Assembly (NCBI GenBank): GCA_020444515.1
Contig: JAHLKX010000005.1
Location: 124,001 to 188,000 of the forward strand
Direction: 5' to 3'
Length of the DNA stretch: 64,000 bases
Source of the DNA: Bacteroidota bacterium
Lineage (GTDB): Bacteria; Bacteroidota; Bacteroidia; Bacteroidales; JAADJA01
Positions 1 to 9,480 of this stretch are shown one piece after another; position 1 is the first letter of the stretch, and each line of letters begins with the position of its first letter. A program made the translations under genes and the position numbers. The notes under the pieces are model-generated. The model was not told the DNA's origin, did no database searches, and saw nothing but the letters and a program-made list of their open reading frames with translations.

Positions 1-684
1 GGGGATAAGTTCGATTTTTACCCTTGATTTGGAATAGGTATACATCTCATCAATGGCTTTGATATGAATGATAAACTGCCGGTTTATCCGAAAGTACAGG
101 TCTGGGTCCAGCATCCCTTCCAGTTTATCCAGGCTATAATCCAGGGGATAGGTTTTGTTATCGAAGGTCCGGAAAAAGTTATTGCTGCTTTCTGTAAAAA
201 AATAAGCAATTTGACTGGTATCAATGGATTTGATTTTTTGTCCATAACGAACTATAAAACGCTTTTGGTAGTCTTCTTTCCTGACAAGTTTTGCCAATGC
301 AGGATAATCGATTTCCGGTTTTTTCTCCGCAAACCAACGTTTAAACTTTTCCAGACTTTCAGCCAGTTGTTTTTTATTAATGGGTTTCAGCAAATAATCA
401 ACACTGTTCACTTTAAAAGCATCAATCGCATACTGATCAAAAGCCGTAATAAAAATAACCGGATTATCAATTTCAATGGCTTTAAAAATCTCAAAACTGG
501 AACCATCGGCCAGTTGAATATCCTGAAAAACAAGTTCCGGAGGTGGGTTCTTACGATACCAGTTTACTGTGGATTCTATGCTATCCAGAATATCAATTAT
601 TTCAATGTCCGCATCAATCTCTTTCAGTAACTTCTGAAGTCTGAGAGCCGTTGCGTGTTCATCCTCAATGATTAATACCTTCAT
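1..684 (-). CDS. LytTR-family response regulator (3' end outside window)
   Basis: DNA-binding response regulator of a two-component system, read on the minus strand from ATG at 684; the C-terminus lies before base 1. The receiver domain (about residues 1-120) shows the acidic pocket (IIEDE), a phospho-acceptor Asp near residue 55 (FQDIQLADG), the Thr of FITAFD near 80 and the Lys of DYLLKP near 100. A LytTR DNA-binding domain follows from about residue 140 (RFIVRYGQKIKSI, then YFRINRQFIIH). Its start overlaps the end of the upstream kinase gene by 20 bases, so the pair is co-transcribed and almost certainly forms a cognate pair. A long open frame on the opposite strand (64-630) is a shadow of this gene. 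The targets are not visible in the window. Confidence 0.95.
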   Translation of the reverse strand, partial: MKVLIIEDEHATALRLQKLLKEIDADIEIIDILDSIESTVNWYRKNPPPELVFQDIQLADGSSFEIFKAIEIDNPVIFITAFDQYAIDAFKVNSVDYLLKPINKKQLAESLEKFKRWFAEKKPEIDYPALAKLVRKEDYQKRFIVRYGQKIKSIDTSQIAYFFTESSNNFFRTFDNKTYPLDYSLDKLEGMLDPDLYFRINRQFIIHIKAIDEMYTYSKSRVKIELIP

Positions 685-3616
685 CTTTTTCAGTTAACAG
701 GGGTATGCCAAGGATAAATGTTTCTTCATTTTTATCAATAATGATTGATTTATGAGTGAGTATCCTGTATCGGCTGATGATGGTCTCGATGCCGATACCG
801 GTTGATACCATCACTTCTTTTTTTAATTGAAGATTGTTTTTTACAAAGATATAACCTTTTGAAAGATCAGCGTATATGTTGATGGTTAAAGGTCGATCTC
901 TGGATACTACATTATGTTTCAGGGCATTTTCAATCAAAAGTTGAAGCGTAAGGGGTGGAATTTTATTCGATCTGATGGTATCCAGATCCTGTATTTGTAT
1001 TTTCAGATTATCCCCATAACGCTTTTTTTGCAGCCGGATGTAATTATCTACAATGTTCAATTCCTCCTTCAGGGTAATCGTTTCTTTTTCTTTGTATTCA
1101 AGTACATTTCGGAATAAGACCGATAGCTCCGATACATAATCAATGGCCGTTTCCGGTTCGGTTTCAATGAGTGCGATGAGGGTACTGAAACTGTTAAATA
1201 GAAAATGCGGATTGATCTGACTTTTCAGATTTTCGTACTGAAACATAATCCGGTCACGTATAATTTCTTGTTTTCTTCTGATGTTTCGTTCTCGGATTTT
1301 AATATACATTACAACTATTCCTGATAAAACGACCAGTGCCAGGAATAAAAACCAAACAGTAGACCAGAATGGTTGCTTGATTTTAAAGTGATAAGTTGCT
1401 TCGCTGGCATTTAAAAAGTTGTCATACAGCCCTGACTTCACCCTGAACGTGTAATTTCCTGGTGAAAGATTGCTATAGATCATGCTATTGTTTTTAGTCC
1501 GCATCCAATCCAGGTCATGGCCTTCAAGTTTTACATTGTAAAATACCTTTTCAGGATATTGGAACCAAAGACCTGCATAATCAAACGAGAAATGATTTTC
1601 ATCATAATTAAATCGATGCCGGCTGGAAGTGTCAATGGTTTCCAGGAAAAGAGATACATCCTTGATAACTGTTTGCGGCTGGCTCCAGTAGTTGGTATCT
1701 GCAGGATTATAGCATACAATAAAAGGATCGGTACCAACCCATACTTTTCCCTGCTCATCCAGGGACAGCGTATTTAAATCGGGCTTAATATTGCCCATGC
1801 CTGCATTTTCTTCAAAATGGACGATATTTCCTGATCGGATATTCAGAACATCAATGCCATTGTCATAGGTAATGATCAATTCGTCGTTTCTATTGGAAAG
1901 AATTCCGCTGAATGAAAGGCTTTTGTGCTCAGGATCATTGAAGTATTCGGCTATTTGTTCGCCATTATAGCGAAATAACCCTTCATTTGCAACATTCATC
2001 CATATATTCCTGTCCGGATCACTGACTACAGAGTAAACAACTTTTTGATTGAAAGCAGCATCTGCCGCCACCGATTGAAAGTTGCCATTCTTATAGGCTA
2101 TAACACCGCTCCCATCTGTTGCAAAAAAAACCACTCCCTGCTGATCAATATCAATATCGTAAATGAAATTATTGCTTAACCCGTCATCCTTCCCATAGTT
2201 TTCAAATACCGGTTCAAAATCAAGCTCTGAAAATCCTTGACCCATCTCAATCCTGGATGAACCTCCAAGGGTTGCTAACCATATTTCTCTGTTGTTGCCC
2301 TCAATGGATAAAATATTGGCATTTGCCAATCCATCTTTCTCGGTGAACCTGACATGTGCTCCCGATGCCGGATCAATACGGATAATGCCCTGCCCGAAGG
2401 TGCCTGCCCATGCAAAACCAAATTGATCACGATAAAGGCTCATGATTTTTTGTCTGTTGAGATTTAATCCAATGGGGTATTCTTTAAGCGTTGCCGGTTC
2501 ATTTTTAAATTGTGGATGGTACCTAAAAAGTCCCTCATCATTAGCAAACCAAATAGCTCCATCCGATGCGGCTATCAATGCATGCACATTGGAGATCTCC
2601 TCATCTTCAAAATACCTGATAAACTCCAGTTTATTCCCCAATGATAAAGAGATATCGGTATGCGAAGTCAACCATATATTTCCTTCCTGATCCAATAGCA
2701 TTTTTTTAACCCGCATCAATTCGGTGTTGTCACTTTTATTAAGATGTCTCAATGTTTCATCATGGTACAAATAGGAATACAATCCTTTGCCATCCGTTGC
2801 GATCCATACCTGATCACTCAATGAAACAATATCATTGATAGGACCATTATTCCAATTCCTGAGTGCCTCAGGAATAATAAACGTTCCGGTTTGAATGTCA
2901 TATTTACAAACACCATGTTCATGCATGCCGATCCACATGTTTTCATGCCGATCCCGTTTGATACATTGAACAATAAAATCGGGAAGGCCATCATCAACAC
3001 TCAGATTTTTGATTGCAAATCCAGTTTGTAATTCCCGGATAATTATAATCCCATTATCTGTTCCCAGCCATAAGTCACCGTTTGCAGTTTTTTCGATGGT
3101 ATAAATATAATTTTCAGTGAGACCAATATCATCCTGTTTGATTCGATATAATTCTATGCCGTCTGTATAGTAAAGACCATCACCATATGTACCAAACCAC
3201 AAACGGTTATTTTTTCCCTTCATGATCACGGTAATCTTAGCATTTGGAAAGCTATCCGTCTCCAGTAAAATTATCTGATTATTTCGTTGTCGTTGCAATA
3301 TCAGGCCATTTTCAAGGCCGATCCATACATGATGAAGGCTGTCTTCACCGATGGCACTTACCCCTGAATTGTATAGGGATTCGGAATCCAATTCAGAACG
3401 GAGTTTGATACCATCATGTCTATATAAGCCTGAAGAGGTGCCAATCCAGATAAAACCGTGATGATCCTGAAATGTGCAATTAATTTGTGCTTCACTGATA
3501 AGGGTATGATCCAAAAAACTTCTGAAGAATGGTTCCTGGGCCTGAAGATTATTCGCCAGGGTGATCCAGATCATTAAAAAGGTAAGTTTTTTCACCGATT
3601 TCAAGTTTAAACACAT
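665..3616 (-). CDS. Sensor histidine kinase with Reg_prop propeller and Y_Y_Y domain
   Basis: Membrane sensor kinase of about 983 residues. After a signal peptide come many Reg_prop beta-propeller repeats (patterns such as GFIWIGTSSGLYR, NRLWFGTYGDGLYY) to about residue 640, a Y_Y_Y domain (NYTFRVKSG), one membrane helix near 750-770, then a LytS-type His_kinase domain with the phospho-acceptor His in NPHFLFNS (about residue 805) and a HATPase domain with the N-box LIENALKHN (about 898). I chose ATG at 3616: it overlaps the TGA of the upstream YceI gene as TGATG, which suggests translational coupling; one codon earlier there is a TTG. The extracytoplasmic propeller would sense an external ligand and signal to the LytTR regulator next door. 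Unlike classical hybrid kinases of polysaccharide loci, the regulator is a separate protein. Confidence 0.95.
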   Translation of the reverse strand: MCLNLKSVKKLTFLMIWITLANNLQAQEPFFRSFLDHTLISEAQINCTFQDHHGFIWIGTSSGLYRHDGIKLRSELDSESLYNSGVSAIGEDSLHHVWIGLENGLILQRQRNNQIILLETDSFPNAKITVIMKGKNNRLWFGTYGDGLYYTDGIELYRIKQDDIGLTENYIYTIEKTANGDLWLGTDNGIIIIRELQTGFAIKNLSVDDGLPDFIVQCIKRDRHENMWIGMHEHGVCKYDIQTGTFIIPEALRNWNNGPINDIVSLSDQVWIATDGKGLYSYLYHDETLRHLNKSDNTELMRVKKMLLDQEGNIWLTSHTDISLSLGNKLEFIRYFEDEEISNVHALIAASDGAIWFANDEGLFRYHPQFKNEPATLKEYPIGLNLNRQKIMSLYRDQFGFAWAGTFGQGIIRIDPASGAHVRFTEKDGLANANILSIEGNNREIWLATLGGSSRIEMGQGFSELDFEPVFENYGKDDGLSNNFIYDIDIDQQGVVFFATDGSGVIAYKNGNFQSVAADAAFNQKVVYSVVSDPDRNIWMNVANEGLFRYNGEQIAEYFNDPEHKSLSFSGILSNRNDELIITYDNGIDVLNIRSGNIVHFEENAGMGNIKPDLNTLSLDEQGKVWVGTDPFIVCYNPADTNYWSQPQTVIKDVSLFLETIDTSSRHRFNYDENHFSFDYAGLWFQYPEKVFYNVKLEGHDLDWMRTKNNSMIYSNLSPGNYTFRVKSGLYDNFLNASEATYHFKIKQPFWSTVWFLFLALVVLSGIVVMYIKIRERNIRRKQEIIRDRIMFQYENLKSQINPHFLFNSFSTLIALIETEPETAIDYVSELSVLFRNVLEYKEKETITLKEELNIVDNYIRLQKKRYGDNLKIQIQDLDTIRSNKIPPLTLQLLIENALKHNVVSRDRPLTINIYADLSKGYIFVKNNLQLKKEVMVSTGIGIETIISRYRILTHKSIIIDKNEETFILGIPLLTEKDEGINH

Positions 3617-4185
3617 CAATGCGATCCCTCTTCCCTGGTTAGCTGGGCTTGGACTTCAACCCTGACTTCCTCTGCAATTTTTTGATAAACCAATTTGGGG
3701 ATGGTGATATTATGATCTGCCAGCAGGACAGTAAACGCTGATTTAACTTCCAGTACACCATTGATTAGCCTGATATTGCATTTGATAATCCGTTCCTGGT
3801 CAACCCCATGAATATTCAAAATACCCTTGGCCCGGATATTTTGCCAATCGGATGTTTCAAATTCAATTCCCTCTATGATCTTTCCTGAAAAACTGGCGGT
3901 TGGATATTGATCGGACTCAATGTAATTTTCATAAAAGTGTTCCTGTTGAAGGGGAGAATTAAAACCTTTCAGTGTTTTTACATCCAGTCTGAAAGCAAAT
4001 GTCTTCTTCAGCGGATCAACCAGTCCCAGTAAATCATTGGATTCTGCGGTAATAAATTCGAGTGGTGCATCGGAAATAAATTTTACAAAGCCATGTTCAC
4101 TTTTAAACAGTTGCTGACTTTGACCCTGGCTAAAGCCACTGACATTCAAAAAGACGAATAAAAGGAGTATCGTGTTTTGAATCAT
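3616..4185 (-). CDS. YceI-family secreted protein
   Basis: About 189 residues, with an N-terminal signal peptide (MIQNTILLLFVFLNVSGFSQ). The body fits the YceI beta-barrel lipocalin-like fold: the pattern FKSEHGFVKFISDAPLEFI near the start, then a central FDVKTLKGF-like stretch, YPTASFSGKI and a GILNIHGV motif. YceI proteins bind amphiphilic, isoprenoid-type ligands in the periplasm. I place the start at ATG 4185, because the longer frame (to 4236) adds residues before an evident signal peptide. It is the first gene of a three-gene unit with the sensor kinase and LytTR regulator. It could supply or bind the ligand sensed by the kinase; that is inference. Confidence 0.88.
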   Translation of the reverse strand: MIQNTILLLFVFLNVSGFSQGQSQQLFKSEHGFVKFISDAPLEFITAESNDLLGLVDPLKKTFAFRLDVKTLKGFNSPLQQEHFYENYIESDQYPTASFSGKIIEGIEFETSDWQNIRAKGILNIHGVDQERIIKCNIRLINGVLEVKSAFTVLLADHNITIPKLVYQKIAEEVRVEVQAQLTREEGSH

Positions 4186-4281
4186 ATCTCGAATTTCCAC
4201 AAATATTAACACCTTAAATTTACAATAGTTTATCATTTAGCGTTTTTGTTTGTTATATCTTAGCTCTTTAACTGAATAAAA

Positions 4282-5634
4282 ATGAAGAAACCATTCATCA
4301 TTCGGACTCAAGTTTTATGGGCTTTGCTGCTTTTGTTTGGTAACCAATCGCATCCACAATCCGAAAATCCGGCCCGGATTCTGGCTGGTCCCATGCTGGG
4401 GTATTCAACCATGACTGAAGTGGCTGTCTGGATTCAAACCGATAGAGCTGCAACCGTATTCATGGAATATGCTGCTATCGGTCAACCTGACATTAGTCTC
4501 AAAACAGATCCTGTTAAAACCTCTATGGACTCATTTTATACTGCTCTTTTGATTGCTCATGTTTCTGAAGGGCAAAAATATATTTACAAGATTTTTATCG
4601 ATGGGAAGCATGTTGAAAAGGATTATCCTTTGACTTTTCAAAGTCAGTCTTTGTGGCAACACCGATACGATGCTCCCGATTTTAGTTTTGTGATCGGAAG
4701 TTGTAATTATGTGAACGAACCTGATGTTGACAGGCCCGGAAAACCCTATGGCGGTGAGTATTTCATATTTGATAAAATATTCAATGACCATCCGGATTTT
4801 ATGGTATGGATGGGCGATAATACTTATTTGCGTGAAGTTGATTGGAATTCAAAATCGGGCATTGTCCATCGTTATTCACATACGCGTTCGTTGAAGGAAT
4901 TGCAGCCACTGCTTGGTTCGGTGCATCAATATGCCATTTGGGATGATCATGATTATGGCCCGAATAATTCTGATCGAAGTTACTGGATGAAAGATTTCTC
5001 ATTGGAAGTTTTTAAGACCTTTTGGGCCAATCCAAACTATGGTGCTGGCGGAGGTATCAGCGGAACTTTCTTTTGGAATGATGCCCAGTTTTTTTTGCTT
5101 GACAATCGCTGGTTCAGGGCTCCTAATAATTTAATTACCGATAACAGAGAACTACTGGGAGAGCAGCAGTTACAATGGCTTATTGATGCGCTTTGTACCA
5201 GTGAGGCACCTTTTAAATTTGTAGTGGTTGGTGGTCAGGTATTGAATCCTGTGGTTGAGGACTGGAGTGAAAATTATGCAAAATATGATGAGGAGCGTCA
5301 AAAACTCTTTAATGCCATTCGGGAGAATGATATCAAAGGGGTTTTTTTCCTGACGGGTGACCGGCATTTTGCAGAGTTATCAAAAATAGATCGCAATGGA
5401 ACTTACCCGTTTTATGACCTGACCGTTTCAGCCCTTACAGCCGGACCGGCCGGAGAAAAAAGTCTGAATGAAGCCAATCCTTTCAGGGTTGATGGTACCT
5501 ATTATGGTCAGCGCAATTATGCCCTTCTTAATATTACTGGTCCCCGAAATGACCGGGAATTGTCCATTCAACTTAAAAATAACCAGGGAGAAGTTGTGTG
5601 GGAAAAATCGATCAATGAAAATGATTTGAAATAA
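4282..5634 (+). CDS. PhoD-like alkaline phosphatase family metallo-phosphatase
   Basis: 450 residues with a signal peptide (cleavage likely after about residue 26). The N-terminal Ig-like part (residues 30-125) precedes a PhoD/metallophosphatase domain. Visible metal-site motifs are GSCNYVNEPD, VWMGDNTYLRE, YAIWDDHDYGPNNSD and FLTGDRHFAEL, matching the GSC, GDN, DDHD and GDRH signatures of the family. Likely a secreted phosphomonoesterase or phosphodiesterase for phosphate scavenging, though members of this fold vary in substrate. It is divergent from the YceI gene, with about 96 bases between the start codons. Confidence 0.9.
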   Translation: MKKPFIIRTQVLWALLLLFGNQSHPQSENPARILAGPMLGYSTMTEVAVWIQTDRAATVFMEYAAIGQPDISLKTDPVKTSMDSFYTALLIAHVSEGQKYIYKIFIDGKHVEKDYPLTFQSQSLWQHRYDAPDFSFVIGSCNYVNEPDVDRPGKPYGGEYFIFDKIFNDHPDFMVWMGDNTYLREVDWNSKSGIVHRYSHTRSLKELQPLLGSVHQYAIWDDHDYGPNNSDRSYWMKDFSLEVFKTFWANPNYGAGGGISGTFFWNDAQFFLLDNRWFRAPNNLITDNRELLGEQQLQWLIDALCTSEAPFKFVVVGGQVLNPVVEDWSENYAKYDEERQKLFNAIRENDIKGVFFLTGDRHFAELSKIDRNGTYPFYDLTVSALTAGPAGEKSLNEANPFRVDGTYYGQRNYALLNITGPRNDRELSIQLKNNQGEVVWEKSINENDLK

Positions 5635-5690
5635 AAAAATTCAAAGATAACTCCAATAGGAAGGAAGATCTTGGTAAAGACTTTCAATGA

Positions 5691-6152
5691 TTATTGATCG
5701 TAATTCACCTCCTTTACGAGATTTCCATCTTCGTCCCAGAATTTCCAGGTACCTACACGTTCATCATTTTTGATATATCCTTCGTAATATTTGTTGCCAT
5801 TTTCGTAATAAACGGTTTTAGTGCCATTTTCCACACCGTTTTCAAAAGTTCCCACACTCCATAGGGTGCCATCTTCATACCATGCTTCCCATTTACCATG
5901 GCGCTCACCGTCTTTAATCGGACCGGCAATCCGTTTGGCACCACTTTCATAAAACCGGGCTTCCCTGATCACCTCTTTCATCGCTTCGGTGCGGTAATAT
6001 TGCACCCATTGCGGCGTACCATCCGGCCACGTGGATTCAACTTTTTCGTAGGTCTTTTTAATGCATCCCGAAAAAGCCAGTAAAAGAATGATCACCACAG
6101 CGATCAGGGCGTTAACGTTGGAATTGCAAACGTTTCCCTTTTGCCGTTTCAT
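5691..6152 (-). CDS. YwqK/MORN-repeat lipoprotein
   Basis: About 154 residues from ATG 6152. A hydrophobic segment ends in a lipobox (LAFSGC) about 30 residues in, so the protein is probably a lipoprotein. The mature part is made of repeats of the YwqK (toxin-antitoxin-like MORN variant) type: GERHGKWEAWYEDGTLW, GVENGTKTVYYENGNKY, DERVGTWKFWDEDGN. Repeats of this kind are structural; function is unknown. The start overlaps the dihydroorotase end by 41 bases; in-frame ATGs also exist at 6164 and 6170, and a GTG near 6100 would remove the overlap but leaves a poor signal peptide. Same strand as pyrC, so probably co-transcribed. Confidence 0.8.
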   Translation of the reverse strand: MKRQKGNVCNSNVNALIAVVIILLLAFSGCIKKTYEKVESTWPDGTPQWVQYYRTEAMKEVIREARFYESGAKRIAGPIKDGERHGKWEAWYEDGTLWSVGTFENGVENGTKTVYYENGNKYYEGYIKNDERVGTWKFWDEDGNLVKEVNYDQ

Positions 6153-7470
6153 TGAATTTTCCATTTTCATACACAAGATTTCCATTAACGAAAGTATGGG
6201 TGATGGTCGATTGAAAGGTATGTCCCTCAAACGGTGACCAGCCGCATTTATACAAAATATTTTTTTTCGAAATTGTTTGAGGTTTGTTCATATCTACCAA
6301 TACCAGGTCGGCATGATATCCTTTGCGAATAAATCCCCTTTTTTCCACCTGGAAACAAATGGCTGGTGCATGGCACATCTTTTCCACCACTTTGTCGAGG
6401 GAGATTTTTCCCTCAGTTACCATATCAAGCATGGCCTGTAACGAATGCTGCACAAGTGGTCCCCCTGAGGGTGCTTTAAAATATGGTTTTGATTTTTCTT
6501 CCAGGGTATGGGGGGCATGATCCGTGGCGATCACATCCAACTTATTGTCGAGAACGCCTTTCAGCAACGCGTGTTGATCTGATTTGGTCTTGATGGCAGG
6601 ATTCCATTTGATCCGTGTTCCCAACCTGCCGTAATCTGAGCTATTGAACCAGAGGTGATGAACACAGACCTCTGCCGTGATCCGTTTTTTTGATAGGGGT
6701 GTGGTGTTGTTCAAAAGCTCAAGTTCCTTTTCGGTAGATAAATGGAGTATATGGAGGCGTGTATTGTAGAGCTTTGCCAGTCCAACTGCCAGTTTCGAAC
6801 TTTTGTAACAAGCTTTTTCACTGCGGATCAAGGGGTGTGCTTCAATGGGAACATCCTCACCATATTTATCCCGGAAGATTTTAATGTTCTCCTGGATCGT
6901 GGGTTCATCCTCACAATGGACGGCCACCAGCATTTTTACTTTCGAGAAGATATTATTGAGGGTATCAATATTGTCCACCAGCATATTGCCTGTGGAGGCT
7001 CCCATAAAAACCTTTATACCGCAAACATTTTTAGGATTGGTTTTTAAAATCTCTTCAATATTGTCATTGGAAGCGCCCATGTAAAAGGAATAATTGGCCA
7101 GTGACTTTTGGGCGGCCATCTGGTATTTCTCTTCGAGCAATTCCTGTGTGAGCACATTGGGAATGGTATTGGGCATTTCCATAAAAGAAGTGGTTCCTCC
7201 AGCGACTGCAGCCTTGCTTTCGGTGTAAATGTCTGCTTTGTGGGTAAGTCCGGGATCACGGAAATGGACCTGGTCGTCGATCACACCGGGTATGAGGAAC
7301 TGACCATGTGCATCGATTAACTCAATGTCTTTATCTGCAGCAATCTTTGCAGTATCATCTTCCCTGTTAAAAATTTCTTCGATTAATCCATCCCTGATCA
7401 GGACACTTCCTGTTGCAGATTCCCCTTCGTTCACAATGGTAACATTCGAAATCAGGAAAGCAGTTTTCAT
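6112..7470 (-). CDS. pyrC: Dihydroorotase
   Basis: 452-residue amidohydrolase that cyclises N-carbamoyl-aspartate to dihydroorotate in pyrimidine synthesis. Motifs in order: DDQVHFRDPGLTHK near residue 65, the candidate carboxylated Lys in GIKVFMGASTG (near 152), AVHCEDEPT, LHILHLSTEKE, VCVHHLWFN and the catalytic ATDHAPHT near 315. Length fits the class I form. The first metal-binding His of the usual HxH is Gln here (QVH); from memory this is usual in Bacteroidota members of the family, so I keep the name. It lies between a polyprenol-phosphate sugar transferase upstream (65-base gap) and a lipoprotein gene downstream (overlapping). Confidence 0.93.
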   Translation of the reverse strand: MKTAFLISNVTIVNEGESATGSVLIRDGLIEEIFNREDDTAKIAADKDIELIDAHGQFLIPGVIDDQVHFRDPGLTHKADIYTESKAAVAGGTTSFMEMPNTIPNVLTQELLEEKYQMAAQKSLANYSFYMGASNDNIEEILKTNPKNVCGIKVFMGASTGNMLVDNIDTLNNIFSKVKMLVAVHCEDEPTIQENIKIFRDKYGEDVPIEAHPLIRSEKACYKSSKLAVGLAKLYNTRLHILHLSTEKELELLNNTTPLSKKRITAEVCVHHLWFNSSDYGRLGTRIKWNPAIKTKSDQHALLKGVLDNKLDVIATDHAPHTLEEKSKPYFKAPSGGPLVQHSLQAMLDMVTEGKISLDKVVEKMCHAPAICFQVEKRGFIRKGYHADLVLVDMNKPQTISKKNILYKCGWSPFEGHTFQSTITHTFVNGNLVYENGKFNETAKGKRLQFQR

Positions 7471-7535
7471 TTCAGAAGGTAGTTTATGTGGTCCAAAGCG
7501 TTGAGAAAAGCGAAATTACGAAATTCCCATCAGAA

Positions 7536-8273
7536 TCAGGCTACCCTTTTGTATTTTTTAAATAAACTGCGCCATCTGAGTTCCATCACCCCAAAGATGG
7601 CTTCTTTAAAAATACTCTTGTTCATTTTAGATTCGCCTTCGGTGCGATCGGTGAAAATGATGTCCACCTCTTTCAGGTTGAACCCAAGCTTCCATGCTGT
7701 GAATTTCATTTCGATCTGAAAAGCATAACCGGTGAATTTGATCCTGTCGAGGTCGATGGCTTTCAGGACTTCAGCCCGGTAACATTTGAAACCAGCGGTG
7801 GTGTCCTGTATCTTCATTCTGGTAACCATCCGCACGTAAACTGAAGCAAAGTAGGACATCAGGATGCGTCCCATGGGCCAGTTCACCACATTCACCCCTT
7901 TGATATATCGCGATCCGATGGCTACATCCGCACCCTGGTTGGCACAGGAATCATAAAGGCGAAGTAAGTCTTCAGGATTGTGTGAAAAATCGGCATCCAT
8001 CTCAAAAATATACTGGTAACCTTTGTTAAGTGCCCATTTGAAGCCATGAATATAAGCAGTGCCCAAACCTAGCTTCCCTTTTCGTTCTTCGATGAATAAC
8101 TTTTCAGGGAATTCTTTCATCAGTCCTTTTACAATATTGGCTGTGCCATCCGGTGAATTGTCTTCAACGATGAGTATATGGAAATCTTTTTCAAGGGAGA
8201 AAACCTTACGGATGATCCGTTCGATGTTTTCCTTTTCCTTATAAGTGGGTATGATCACCAAACTGTCTGTCAC
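7536..8273 (-). CDS. Polyprenol monophosphomannose synthase-like glycosyltransferase (GT2)
   Basis: 245 residues, GT2 fold of the dolichol-phosphate mannose synthase type. N-terminal SLVIIPTYKEKENIERII, then VEDNSPDGTA (nucleotide binding), MDADFSHNP (metal-binding DxD-like DAD), and a late VDIIFTDRTEGESKMNKS. Transfers a sugar from a nucleotide donor to a polyprenyl phosphate at the inner membrane, giving a lipid-linked donor for envelope glycosylation. The start is GTG at 8273: the next residues (TDSLVIIPTY) match the usual family start and no ATG lies near. First gene of a minus-strand unit with pyrC and the YwqK lipoprotein. Confidence 0.9.
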   Translation of the reverse strand: MTDSLVIIPTYKEKENIERIIRKVFSLEKDFHILIVEDNSPDGTANIVKGLMKEFPEKLFIEERKGKLGLGTAYIHGFKWALNKGYQYIFEMDADFSHNPEDLLRLYDSCANQGADVAIGSRYIKGVNVVNWPMGRILMSYFASVYVRMVTRMKIQDTTAGFKCYRAEVLKAIDLDRIKFTGYAFQIEMKFTAWKLGFNLKEVDIIFTDRTEGESKMNKSIFKEAIFGVMELRWRSLFKKYKRVA

Positions 8274-8417
8274 CTTTGCGAAATTAGGACGCCCGAATTC
8301 AAAGCGTGGAATTAGAACGCAAAAGTCGATAAAAATGTTGAATTGTACAATATGTGAGATGAATATGATAAATGCTGCTTCTGTAGAATTAAATTAGGCA
8401 CTTTCCCCTCAATCCTA

Positions 8418-8425
8418 TAATTTTG
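8418..8425 (+). promoter_or_regulatory. Bacteroidota-type -7 box for fbp
   Basis: TAATTTTG fits the TAnnTTTG -7 element, 30 bases before the fbp ATG. No clear TTG lies at the -33 position, so this is a partial match. Confidence 0.5.
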
Positions 8426-8454
8426 CAAACCACTGAATAAATGAAAGGAACTGA

Positions 8455-9474
8455 ATGAAAACACTCATCGAGTTTATCCACGAAAAGCAGGCCGACTTTC
8501 CTTTTGCAACGGGTGAGTTCAGCAGGATGTTAAATGATATCGGGATCGCTGCTAAAATTGTCAACAGGGAGGTTAATAAAGCCGGGTTAACCAACGTCAT
8601 GGGTTTTGAAGGTACCTCCAATGTGCAGGGCGAAGACCAAAAAAAGCTGGATGTATTTGCCAATAACGAGTTTATTAAAGCGCTGGGTCACGGTGGACAA
8701 TGTTGCGCCATTGCTTCCGAAGAGAATGAAAACCTGGTGACTTTTGATTCCAAAATGTCAAATAACGGGAAATATGTGGTGGCTATGGATCCATTGGATG
8801 GTAGCTCCAACATCGAAGTGAATGTAAGCATCGGGACCGTATTTGGAATTTGGCGAAGAAAATCCGAACCCGGCTCTTGCGGTACCATGGAAGATTTGCT
8901 TCAGCCGGGTCGGGATATGGTAGCCGCCGGTTATGTGATCTATGGCTCCTCTACCATGTTGGTGTACTCAACCGGTAAAGGCGTAAACGGTTTTACCTAT
9001 GATCCATCGGTGGGTTTATGGTTACTCTCTCATCCGGATATTCAAATCCCGGAAGGAGGTAATATATATTCAATAAATGAAGCTAATTACATTTATTTCC
9101 CGGAAGGTGTAAAACAATACATCAAATATTGCCAGGGTGATGATCCCGCAACCAATCGCCCCTATACCACCCGTTATATCGGTTCACTGGTGTCTGATTT
9201 TCATCGGAACATGTTGCGGGGCGGCATTTATATGTATCCGGGCAATAAAAAGAATCCTGATGGAAAGTTACGTTTGTTGTACGAATGCAATCCCATTGCT
9301 TACCTGGCTGAGCAGGCCGGTGGAAAAGCTTCTGATGGGTTCAGGAGGATTTTGGATGTTGAACCGAAATCGCTGCATCAAAGATCTCCGTTATTTGTTG
9401 GCACAAAACACATGGTAGATACAGCTGAATATTTGATGGCTAAAAATTCACCCGATTTTAATCCACAAGCTTAA
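8455..9474 (+). CDS. fbp: Class I fructose-1,6-bisphosphatase
   Basis: 339 residues, full length for the class I enzyme. Hydrolyses fructose-1,6-bisphosphate to fructose-6-phosphate in gluconeogenesis. The metal-site signature [19 protein letters not shown] is intact near residues 108-127, with EEN and the upstream [29 protein letters not shown] near the C-terminus is typical. The ATG is preceded by a purine-rich AAAGGA stretch. The stop is followed after only six bases by the TTG start of mfd, so the two are probably one transcript. Confidence 0.97.
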   Translation: MKTLIEFIHEKQADFPFATGEFSRMLNDIGIAAKIVNREVNKAGLTNVMGFEGTSNVQGEDQKKLDVFANNEFIKALGHGGQCCAIASEENENLVTFDSKMSNNGKYVVAMDPLDGSSNIEVNVSIGTVFGIWRRKSEPGSCGTMEDLLQPGRDMVAAGYVIYGSSTMLVYSTGKGVNGFTYDPSVGLWLLSHPDIQIPEGGNIYSINEANYIYFPEGVKQYIKYCQGDDPATNRPYTTRYIGSLVSDFHRNMLRGGIYMYPGNKKNPDGKLRLLYECNPIAYLAEQAGGKASDGFRRILDVEPKSLHQRSPLFVGTKHMVDTAEYLMAKNSPDFNPQA

Positions 9475-9480
9475 TCGTTT

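Noticed and set aside
64..630. 188-codon open frame on the plus strand
   Set aside because: It is antisense to the response regulator, whose receiver and LytTR motifs are unmistakable on the minus strand.
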